From assembly GCF_000002875.2 (NCBI RefSeq), contig NC_009417.2:1035929-1099928 (forward strand): a stretch of DNA of 64,000 nucleotides, written 5' to 3'. The notes under the pieces were generated by a model. The model did not search any database, had not been told where the DNA came from, and saw nothing but the letters and a program-made list of their open reading frames with translations. Position numbers and translations under genes: made by a program. The stretch's first letter is position 1; each line of letters opens with the position of its first letter. This document shows positions 51,101 through 58,602 of the stretch, piece after piece. The stretch comes from Leishmania infantum JPCM5 (taxonomy: Eukaryota > Euglenozoa > Kinetoplastea > Trypanosomatida > Trypanosomatidae).

Positions 51101-51792
51101 TCGAGGCAGAGGAGCTCAAGAAGCAGCTGGTAGAGGCGCGGCGAATCAGAGATCAGCATGAGAGCGAGGTGGCAGGTGTGCGCGAAGGCTTTGAGCGGCA
51201 GCTCGCATCGAAAGACGCGGAGGTGACAACGATGCACCGCAAGCTCGCGGAGATGCGCAAGGCGCTAGAGAAGACAACGTCGCGGCACATGGAGGGCTCG
51301 GAGGCGAGCATTGACAAGCGCGTCGTGTCGCAGCTTCTCGCCAAGTACATGCACGCCTTCCTTGCGCAGCGGAAGGAGGCAGAGGACATGCTGAAGGTGC
51401 TCAGCGGTCTCCTTGACTGGGATGAGGCAACGCAGGAATATGTAGGACTGTTGCCTGGGCCAAACAACCCGCAGCCGCCGGACGGACCTGCCACACAGCG
51501 AGGCGGTGCTCGTCGGGGCCTGTTCAGATGGCTTCGTAGCGGGGGGGCGGAGTCAAATGAGGCGGGACTGGCGTCCAAGTGGGTCGAGTTTCTGCTAAAG
51601 GAAAGCGAGAGCAGCGGAGGCGATGGCCGTGCAAACCGCAGCGACGTTGGTGCCACGGCGTCCACTTCTGCTTTGTCTACCTCGGCCCCCGTCCCGGGCT
51701 CGCAACCCATCCCCTCATTGAGCTTCCCATCACCTTCTCCGGCGGTGGAAACGGCGACATCGGAGACTGCTGCAAGCCGCCGATCGATGTGA
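48106..51792 (+). CDS. GRIP-domain golgin
   Basis: A 1228-residue protein from Met at 48106 (an in-frame ATG at 48082 adds 8 residues). The first residues (MWREWTSKIKSFAEDI) resemble the opening of other golgins. Residues 100-280 are Ser/Pro/Ala-rich. From about 285 to 1065 it is a long heptad-type coiled coil rich in Glu, Gln, Ala and Leu, broken by a basic/acidic break near 790 and a short HSIVLRAERVQQEWEQTY stretch. Residues about 1070-1113 form a GRIP domain, with the key tyrosine at Tyr1081 (LLAKYMHAFL) and the VLSGLLDWDEA end. GRIP golgins bind Arl-type GTPases and tether vesicles at the trans-Golgi; a Leishmania GRIP protein is known as a Golgi marker. The tail of about 115 residues after the GRIP domain is unusual, since GRIP domains usually end the protein. 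Confidence 0.9.
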   Translation: MWREWTSKIKSFAEDIASPDYDDERRSSNGKCEDEEVDGRVEHTHHLPHDERGHARHRDDVGVARATAHAQHNSGVIYGGAGSASALETPARRLASQHSELTGDPHAGACGSVDAAAYARASSVSAVATPSFLSLSPSPPPKAAAGTRLPGNVGPLTASQEAAAVAQYNGGAQTPAESPGDDTVGAHSFSSSARGAQAASASTAGLRGPPQARTTSSPQPDTSQPLPAQLSAPLSSPSAVPISFVSPAKSAGAVLPAPAVTAAPPTPPTQQQHLPEKSQMLAQRVAALEAEKAHLRSDIAKYQGEVREKHEQTVQYYEAKLREAAATAAATASAPDANAQQQADPLRAALQVAADELKGERALKTALEGRFGELQQEADELRASLAAAQKEVAAMTAASTAASAPSETPDTTPLPAEKDWGWRHSEELNSLKNAVHEKTTQLAAQTAQLQSSEAIRRSLEAKLQAAQREAMANITDDHDKSADAAREEQHRHAHLQNEVDRLKCELVAERDRSAMAEALFEDAQRKKEDHAAQLAHEQAISTSVAATLEPTRKSASASAATAAASAAHEEERQRLAEKLDHMQAERGVLQQEVRQLTEAASQLQCTLDTRDHEYAVAQAEWTEAQKALLEKRSVFEAQVAKDRDAYQEKLHRLQTQLEAEQKRGKALEADKQAAEHARTAAETQAASAEQRCGVMQAELAALQQQLKRLEEAEQDRQQQERQRITESEAKESSVSMSLAVLTQVKKELEGKVQTLEVMMDQLQRMTVDTLVRLGVDVERVVEESRRYGGGTEREPSGGDDGEEGNREGEKGWAAARTEVPLLQLFSLLMTECLQQHSIVLRAERVQQEWEQTYEQARRVNDSLNQQMADAWSVIGKLREELSLKDEAARQMKSRVDSGDARLVEVQEQLAGVMHELQALREERAGWAARLQQAETGAEGQASTVSSLQEELNTLQDMLQAKEEELQASLQSSENLQLVLDRIQESKRHEVEALTLESQLEAEELKKQLVEARRIRDQHESEVAGVREGFERQLASKDAEVTTMHRKLAEMRKALEKTTSRHMEGSEASIDKRVVSQLLAKYMHAFLAQRKEAEDMLKVLSGLLDWDEATQEYVGLLPGPNNPQPPDGPATQRGGARRGLFRWLRSGGAESNEAGLASKWVEFLLKESESSGGDGRANRSDVGATASTSALSTSAPVPGSQPIPSLSFPSPSPAVETATSETAASRRSM

Positions 51793-52094
51793 GAGGATCC
51801 GCGCAGTTGCTTTCTCCCACGTCCGTCACCGTTATGGGGGTCTTCGACGGGGGTCCAGTTTGTGCGAACATCTACGAGCGCCTCTCGCCGAGTGCCGGCG
51901 TACGTTTCGCGCGTCAGCTCACTTCGCCTTGGAGCCGAACGCGCTGGATCACATTTCTGTTCTAAGCACGTGGAGTCGTTTTCGCGAAGTACGCGCGCGC
52001 GAGCGTTTGTCATGCACATGCACACCGACTCTGTTTTAGCTTCGCTCTTCCTTGGATGCCACCTCACTCCTGGTATCCTTTCCGCTCTTCTGTT

Positions 52095-52680
52095 CCCGCA
52101 TGGCGCGGCGGGAGGGGCACCCCCCTCCCCCTCCCGTGCGCGGTGTCGCACGGTCCAGCGCACTCCCACCCTCTTATGAGGATGGGCCATGCAGCCCCAC
52201 ACCCCCACCCACCCACTTCCGGTGGCGACGCGCTTGAGCACCGACGACGTGGGAAGATCAGAGCGGTGTATCGTTACGGGTGTGCCGGCGGTCGGGTCCT
52301 AGATTGGCGCTGCGTTGGAGCGACCCGCGGCAGCGAACGCGTCTGTGCCATCCGTGCGTTGGGCAAGCTGTCAGCCTAAACTCGACTTCATCAAACCCGC
52401 CGCTTGCACTGCCTACAGAGTGGAGGAAAACCTGGGTGCCACCCCGAGGGGGATGCACCGGATGGCGGCCGGCATAGTCGGCGCGGCTGTGAGGCGACCC
52501 GCGAGGCGTGTGGGTGCGCAGAGTGTGTGGCGCGGGCCGTAATCAGATGGCCGAGTCGGCGCATTTGCGGTAGCGCGCGTGCCTACGGCAGGCTCCGGGT
52601 GGTAGTCGTGGTGGGTCGAGTGGCGTTCGGCTCATGCTTTGGAAACGAATGCAAACGTCGGGCAGCCAACAGCGAATAAA
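52095..52680 (+). mobile_element. SIDER2-like degenerate retroposon in a 3' flank
   Basis: About 590 bases of GC-rich sequence without an open frame. Its order of blocks matches my memory of Leishmania SIDER2 elements: GGGAGGGGCACCCCCCTCCC, then TGAGGATGGGCCATGCAGCC with CCCACCCACCCACTTCCGGT, then CCTGGGTGCCACCCCGAGGG, ending with GCCAACAGCGAATAAA, a short A-rich end. SIDER elements are extinct, truncated retroposons that sit mostly in 3' untranslated regions, often in the same orientation as the gene, and can affect mRNA stability. This one lies 300 bases after the golgin stop and probably inside its 3' untranslated region. Boundaries are approximate; the identification is from memory, not from a search. 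Confidence 0.65.
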
Positions 52681-53364
52681 GAGTTCCTCTTCTTGGATCG
52701 GCCTCATCAGCTTGTTTCTTTTCTTCTTCGCTAGCAAGTCCTTGCTGTGGTGTTGCACTGGCTCTGCTCATTGTGTCTGTGTGTATGTGTTGTTTGTATG
52801 CATGCCCGTGCATGTTTTTGGTTGTCTGTGTGTGTGCGGTCGGCCGCGCATCTCTTTCTTGGTTCTCGCACTCTCATACCAGCAAGTACACAAAGAAAGA
52901 AGCCGCAATGCAGAAAAACGGCCAAGAGGCGATCTGCACAACCAGTGCTCTACTCTCTTCTCTTCTCTCCCCCCGCCTCGGTGCATGTGAGGCGTAGAGG
53001 ATGTCCGTGCCGAAGGGAGTATTGCCGCTGGTCTGGGGGTACCTGTTCTCTGTTGGGTTATGTCTCTCTCTCTCTCCATTCTTTCGTCTGGATTCTCTAC
53101 GATGCCCACCCATATCGGGACAAACTCTCACCAAGCTGCGTGTATGCGCCTCTGCGTCTGTATATACGTGTTGCTTCCGCAGTGACGGCGGTGTGTACTC
53201 CACCACGGCGAAGCAGCGCAAAAGCCAACAAAAAGAGACAGAGTCGGCGCTGAGGACGTAGACGCTCTCGCCTACGGGTACTTGGCATCAGCGACAAGGA
53301 AAGGCAACACAAGACATTCTCGGTTGCGCGCGGTTCAGCGCTTGACGCCGGCGCTCTCAGACGT

Positions 53365-53384
53365 ACACACACACACACACACAT
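53365..53384. repeat. (CA)n microsatellite
   Basis: About 10 CA units, continuing into CATACA units, in the spacer before the 834-residue unknown gene. Confidence 0.85.
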
Positions 53385-53620
53385 ACACATACACGGTGCT
53401 AGCAGGGAGGGGAGGGGTGTAGATCAGTGGTGCTATAGTTTCTTGTAAATACGCTCTGCGCCGCACCCGTGCAAGACAGCGGTGCGGGTTTGCGCGCGCG
53501 TGCTCTGCGGGCGTATCGCGACTTCATCACCTCGCGTTTGTCTTCTCAGAGGCGAAGGGGAATGGGGGCGGGCGGGTGATCGTCCATCCTTGTCTTCCTC
53601 ATTCACGTTCTACGCCGTGT

Positions 53621-53663
53621 TTGTTACTCTTTTTCTTTTTTTTTTTCGTGCAATCGACCTTAG
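53621..53663 (+). promoter_or_regulatory. Probable trans-splice acceptor of the 834-residue gene
   Basis: A strong T-rich pyrimidine tract is followed after a short gap by CCTTAG (AG at 53662-53663), 7 bases before the ATG. This is the first AG after the tract and supports choosing 53671 over the upstream in-frame Mets, which precede or overlap the tract. Confidence 0.55.
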
Positions 53664-53670
53664 AACGCGA

Positions 53671-56175
53671 ATGTCCACCTATGAGTGGGTGATCGAGCAG
53701 GAGAGCCCTGACGGCGTGACTACACGTGTCGTGTTCGACTTCGCCGATGTCAATACCGACAGCCACGGAAATGGCGGCCGCTCGAACATATCTTCGTCGT
53801 CCTACCACCTGCAGCACCGCCGCGATGGACGCGGGCGAGGCTTGAGCGGCGGCACACCGTCGGCCGCCGGTGTCTTTGCTTTCAAGGAAGTCGCTCGCTC
53901 TGAGGAAGGCAGCAGTCTGCGCAGCAGTAAGCACAGTAGCTGCAGCCGCTCGCGCCGTCGACGTCAGCACCACCTCGGCACCTCCGGCAAGGGCGGCAGA
54001 GAAAGCGTCATCGGCACGATGGTAGGGCCGGGCGGCTCCGCGTACACATCGACGTCTGTGCGGCAGCGCTACCAGCGCATGCTGTTTGGCGGTGTTCTTG
54101 GTGGGAGAGCGGCGACTGTTGCTGGTGTCTCGCGAACCACAACGGCCACGCCGGACGCCTCCGCCTCCGTGTTTGCTTCAGGACTTGCGTCGTCTTATCG
54201 GATCGACCCAAGCGCTGGCCTCAATGGCGACACCCACTCTTTCAGTTCCAGCCCGCTTCGCGGCACCACCGCTGGTGGCCAGCCACCCAGCACCCTATTT
54301 ATGTCCGCCTACGGTGCAGAAATGGTGGACGAGGACGAGAATCAATGCAGCAGCGGCTGCCTGGGCCGGCGGAACCGCTGCAGCACAAGGAGGGGTAGCA
54401 GCAGTCACGACGGAGGCGTGTCGAGCGTGGCGTGCGCTAGCGCTGCCTGTGACCGGAATGCTGCAGCACCACAGCACGCGGCTTGTGGCATGCGCACCGC
54501 CGGTGACACCCCTCGGCGGTCCTCTGTGCTGACTGCAGCCGCCACGACGGCAGCTACCGCGCCGCCTTCGTCTTGTCGTCACCGCCGCGTTGCGGCACAC
54601 GAGGATAGCGACGATGACGACCTCACGAGCGACACTGGCATAATCAATGGGGACGGCTCGTATTACGTGCTGCGCGACGTGTGGGCGGCACGGGCCACGT
54701 GCCCTCGCACCATCACAACAGCTCGCGCGGCCGACTTCCCTGCGTTTCCGCCACTGCACCCCATCAGCGTGGAAAAGGAAGAGGAGCCAGCGAAGACGCT
54801 GACTGAGTGCTGTGGTCACCCCGCCGGTGGCACCGATGCCCGCGATGTGCTCAGTTGTATTGCAGATGCCAAGGCCACGCAGCGGGCGCCGGTCTCCCTC
54901 GCACCAAGCCAGGAGAACATCCGTCAACAGGCCAAAGCAGATGCAGCGGAGGAGCACCGGCGGTACAACAAGATGCTGCTCAAGAAAGAGCGCCAGTGGC
55001 GACGCGATCGAGGGTGGCAGCCAACGGGGTCAAGTGGGGACGGCACGGTCAGCTTCTGTAGGACGCACGGCTGGTACGCGGGCGAAAGCAGCCGAGGTCT
55101 CCGTGATGGCGCGTCTGCCGGTACCGGTCGGCGCGGTCGTCGAGAGCGCGCCGTGGCCGTGCGAGGCAGATTGGACGCCTACGAGCCTAGAAGTAGCAGC
55201 ACCACCGACACTAATGAAGATGACGCGGACGACGAGAGCTGCGACACCTCGTCTCTCTCCTCATTGGAGTGTCTGAGCACCTCGAGCGATGGCTTCGACG
55301 TGCGCGAGCTGCGGGCGGACTCGGCCTTCGCAGCTACCGTGCGGTCTCTGGCGAGCCGAGCAGAGCGGGAGCGCAAGAAGATGGAGGCGCGGGAAGAGCA
55401 GATGCTCTGGAGTGAGGCTGCGCAAAACAAGGCGACGTCAATCACGCAACGATCGCCGCTGCACTCACCAGCTACCCTCCGTGGCTTGATGTCTTCAGCA
55501 GACGGCGCTGCCGCCACGACGCCAGCGTTGCCGCCATCATTGGCCACTGTACTGCGTCGTGGAGACGCCGTGTCTGCTGGCGGGTCAATCAGAAATGGCG
55601 TCGGGAGTGGCAACGCTGGTCGCAGCGGCGCTGTCTCGTCGTTCTTTATTTCACCAATTCACCAGTCTGTGGCAGCAGAGTCGGCGGCATGGACGGCGGG
55701 TACGGGGTTCGAGTTTCTGGGGCAAGGTGGCCTTGGCGGCAACGACACCACGTCATCGTCCTCGTTGCCCACCTCACGGCCGGCGCCGTGGCAGCGCCGT
55801 AGCAGCGCCTCCACACCTGCAGGGGCCACCATGAGTCGACGTCGCGAGCGGTCAGAAGACAACGAAGACGGTTACGCGGAGGAGCTCAAAGAGTCGTGCG
55901 ACGGGGTTGCATCATCTTCCGCGACGCACGCGATCGCTGCTGATGCTCAAGCCAGCGCCCACCGTGCTCGCAAGAAGCGTAAGCGAGGCGATCGTGCTCG
56001 GCAGTCCGTCGTCGGCGAGTGTGGCGGCAGCCGCGCGTTGCGCCCCGTCGCCGCCCCGTCGAACGGCCCTCCGCTGGAGATCTTGCCGTGCAGCAAGATG
56101 GATATGCGGGAAGACCTCCTCGAGTCGTTTCTGATGGAGGCGATGCTGGACGAGGACGACTTTGCGCTTTACTAA
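53671..56175 (+). CDS. Unrecognised 834-residue low-complexity protein
   Basis: Starts at 53671 right after a strong pyrimidine tract. The first residues form a possible structured opening (MSTYEWVIEQESPDGVTT). Most of the protein is Ser/Gly/Ala/Arg-rich with acidic clusters (DEDE, EDSDDDD at about 311-320). A single better ordered segment (about 400-455, KADAAEEHRRYNKMLLKKERQW) is helical and basic. Basic stretches such as RKKRKRG (about residue 768) could act as nuclear localisation signals. The end (MREDLLESFLMEAMLDEDDFALY) is a short acidic amphipathic stretch of the kind that often serves as a protein-binding motif. No known domain recognised. The low-complexity bulk with a conserved-looking start and end suggests a scaffold or regulatory adaptor, but this is a guess. 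Confidence 0.8.
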   Translation: MSTYEWVIEQESPDGVTTRVVFDFADVNTDSHGNGGRSNISSSSYHLQHRRDGRGRGLSGGTPSAAGVFAFKEVARSEEGSSLRSSKHSSCSRSRRRRQHHLGTSGKGGRESVIGTMVGPGGSAYTSTSVRQRYQRMLFGGVLGGRAATVAGVSRTTTATPDASASVFASGLASSYRIDPSAGLNGDTHSFSSSPLRGTTAGGQPPSTLFMSAYGAEMVDEDENQCSSGCLGRRNRCSTRRGSSSHDGGVSSVACASAACDRNAAAPQHAACGMRTAGDTPRRSSVLTAAATTAATAPPSSCRHRRVAAHEDSDDDDLTSDTGIINGDGSYYVLRDVWAARATCPRTITTARAADFPAFPPLHPISVEKEEEPAKTLTECCGHPAGGTDARDVLSCIADAKATQRAPVSLAPSQENIRQQAKADAAEEHRRYNKMLLKKERQWRRDRGWQPTGSSGDGTVSFCRTHGWYAGESSRGLRDGASAGTGRRGRRERAVAVRGRLDAYEPRSSSTTDTNEDDADDESCDTSSLSSLECLSTSSDGFDVRELRADSAFAATVRSLASRAERERKKMEAREEQMLWSEAAQNKATSITQRSPLHSPATLRGLMSSADGAAATTPALPPSLATVLRRGDAVSAGGSIRNGVGSGNAGRSGAVSSFFISPIHQSVAAESAAWTAGTGFEFLGQGGLGGNDTTSSSSLPTSRPAPWQRRSSASTPAGATMSRRRERSEDNEDGYAEELKESCDGVASSSATHAIAADAQASAHRARKKRKRGDRARQSVVGECGGSRALRPVAAPSNGPPLEILPCSKMDMREDLLESFLMEAMLDEDDFALY

Positions 56176-56954
56176 TGCAGCGCTCGCGGGGTCGGAGGGT
56201 GGGATAGAGGGGGCCGTGCGGCTCGGCGGTGACGGCGGCATTACCGCAGAGTCTTGCGCCTTGGACCTCCTCTGCACCCAAGTGCGTGAGTGTGTGTGTG
56301 TGTGGGCGTGCTTCTCCTTCAGTGCTGCGTTGCACGTTTCCTGGTTACATCTTTTTCCGCGTGTGGACAACGGATTCGATTTGGAGGAAGTCACGAGAGG
56401 CTGACCAAGAACTAAACCACCGGCAAAGGCAATGGCGTGCAGCGATGGAAAAGACAGTGCCTGTGTAACGGCGGTGCATGCACCTATTTTGTGTGTATTT
56501 GTGTGCGTGCGTGTGTGTGTGTGCACGGGAGAGTAAGGGAGGGGAGGTGCTCGGACGGCCTCGAGAAAAGGCGGACTCGCTCCCCCCGCCTTCCTTTTCC
56601 CTTTCCTCGCCTCTTCTCGCCTTCTGCGCGGAGCACGAAGAGGAGACGGGTGGACTCACGACGATGGAGTCAATCAGGAAGACTTCCGCTGCTCGTGCTC
56701 CTTTCTGCCTTTACATACACACAAACGCACAACTCTCTCTTTCTCGCTTCTCGATAATGTCGCGCGCGGTGCACCGTCTCCGTCCTCTGCTTGTTTGTTA
56801 TGCGGCAACGGAGCGCGCGCATGCATGCATGCCCATGAAGTACACACTGTGGCTTGATTGTCAGGTCTGCAGGGAGGTGTTCATTGCAGCTCGTGCATGC
56901 TTACATCTAATGAGTGGAAGAACTATCCCCCTTCCCCCCTCAAAATAGAAGAAT
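56176..56954. other. Spacer, no gene seen
   Basis: About 780 bases with GT runs near 56290-56303 and 56505-56523, a CT-rich stretch near 56580-56620, and pyrimidine tracts shortly before the DnaJ gene. No gene seen. Confidence 0.55.
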
Positions 56955-57755
56955 ATGAGCTCCGCTAATGCCACATCTTCCACAGAGTCCGGGGATGGTG
57001 ACAGAGTGCAACAGCGGCAGCGGCAGCAGCTGAGTGCTGGTGCTGGCCAGTCACCACACATCACGAAGGAGAACATCGATTCGTTCAACTACTTCCAGCT
57101 ATTCGGTCTGGCTACTCCGACCGCTACCTCGGCGGCTGCCTCCACAGGAGGTAGCGGTGGTGGTAGTGATGCCGCCATCCCTGACATCGACGTGGCGGCG
57201 GTGCGCCGTGTGTACCGCCGTCTGAGCCTGCGCTTCCACCCGGACAAGGACGACTCTGAAGAGGCGCGCCACGCTTTCGAGGTGGTACATACGGCACTCG
57301 AGACGATTATCGACCCGACGAAGCTTGCTGCCTATCTTAAAACTCTCGTTGAAGGCAGTGGTGCTGGCGGCAGTCGCGTCCCCGGTGAGGAGGCGCGCCA
57401 GCGTCAACGAGCGCATCAGGCTCATGTCGAGGCCCAGTGGGCAGCCACGATGCTTGTGCAGCGGGCGCAGGAACGTCTGGCAAAGGAGGCGGCGGCGCGG
57501 CAGGCTGCCCAGGAGCGGGAGGAGGCAACGCAAAGACTTCTGTCCGAGCTGACGAGTTCGTTGAACACACCGTTTCAGTTGATGGAGGCGGAGCTGGTCC
57601 GCGACTGGGACGTGGATGAGGAAATGGTGGCAATAAAAACCAAGGAGGTGACGAAGGTGCTGCGCCAACTGGAGTCGGCCGACGGTGCGTGGGCGTCTTA
57701 CCTAATGCACGAAGGAGCGTCGCGCAAGCGAAACCGCGAGGACACGGCACGGTGA
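56955..57755 (+). CDS. J-domain protein (DNAJC8-like?)
   Basis: A 266-residue protein with one J domain near the N terminus (about residues 38-130). NYFQLFGL opens it, a Gly/Ser-rich insert follows helix I, and helix II (VRRVYRRLSLRF) runs into the HPD tripeptide at residues 95-97, which stimulates Hsp70 ATPase. Helix III follows (ARHAFEVVHTALETI). After residue 150 comes a charged coiled coil (QRAQERLAKEAAARQAAQE) and a C-terminal acidic/basic tail ending RKRNREDTAR. No Gly/Phe region, zinc domain or membrane segment, so it is a type III J protein. The arrangement (J domain then a charged helix) resembles DNAJC8/SPF31, a splicing-linked co-chaperone, but this is a resemblance only. Confidence 0.85.
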   Translation: MSSANATSSTESGDGDRVQQRQRQQLSAGAGQSPHITKENIDSFNYFQLFGLATPTATSAAASTGGSGGGSDAAIPDIDVAAVRRVYRRLSLRFHPDKDDSEEARHAFEVVHTALETIIDPTKLAAYLKTLVEGSGAGGSRVPGEEARQRQRAHQAHVEAQWAATMLVQRAQERLAKEAAARQAAQEREEATQRLLSELTSSLNTPFQLMEAELVRDWDVDEEMVAIKTKEVTKVLRQLESADGAWASYLMHEGASRKRNREDTAR

Positions 57756-58602
57756 TATACCTGATGCAGCCTTGCGCTGCCGTTCTACATCTCTCTCCCG
57801 TTCTCGTATTCCTCCAAGCACTTGGCGCTGAAAGCAGCACGGACGCATCTGTGTGCCGTGAACTGCTGCTAAGCATGAGATCGCCATCGTCTCTCTCTGT
57901 GTGGTTTTGTGGGCGAGTATGGCGACTCATCCGCTTAAACGAGCTTCTATCTCGCGCTGCTACTCAACCTCCCACCCCCACAGACACATACACCTCCTCT
58001 TGTGAAAGCATGGGTTGTGGCCAGTCTCCGCTAACCGGTGGAGCGCGCCTGTGCTTCATCATTGGGAATGTATTGCATGCCGCACTATCCTTCGTTTTTG
58101 CTTTATTTTTTTTTTTTCGTGTCCCCCCCTCTCTCCTTTTCTCTTGCCGTCCTCGAGCGGCGCGGCCCCAACTACCTATACAACCACACACACTCACACA
58201 CGCACACGTGATCAAAGGAGCGGCAGTCGCACCGCGCGCACTCGCGCCCAACGCAGCGGGAGGGAATAAACGAAGGCGACGCCCTTCAGCGGCCAGCGCA
58301 CTGCGAGTGTGTCCTGCTTGCGCGCTGAGCTGCGTTGAACTCGGCCACTGGACTTGCAGGAGGTGCTCATCATCTGCGTTTGACCGCAGCCCTGCGTGGA
58401 CGCGCCTGCGGCGAAGAAGCCTCCTTCACCACCCACCGCTGCACCTCACCGCCTGCTTTTTGCACCCTCCGCTTGCAGGCCGCGTCTTCTGATCCACGCA
58501 CGATCACACTCATACACGCATAGATTGCAGCAACAACCCTTCCTTCCACCCTGCGGCACCACCCGCGCATCTTCGCAAGCAGCGCAGCAGCGGCGTTTCA
58601 CC
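57756..58602. other. Spacer, 5' flank of MCM3
   Basis: About 850 bases. A T-rich tract at about 58097-58118 followed by C/T-rich DNA to 58150 is the strongest splice signal. The open frame that joins MCM3 upstream (58396) is low-complexity, so the start at 58603 is preferred. Confidence 0.6.

Larger units (their letters stand above)
51793..53670. other. Spacer, 3' flank of the golgin with SIDER2-like element
   Basis: About 1.9 kb between the golgin and the next gene. The part from about 52095 to 52680 is a SIDER2-like retroposon (listed separately). The rest is pyrimidine-rich or low-complexity, with a CA run at 53365-53384 and the likely splice acceptor of the next gene at its end. No gene seen. 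Confidence 0.6.

Noticed and set aside
53482..53670. Upstream extension of the 834-residue gene
   Set aside because: The extension is Cys/Phe-rich and runs through the T-rich splice tract; the true start lies just after it.
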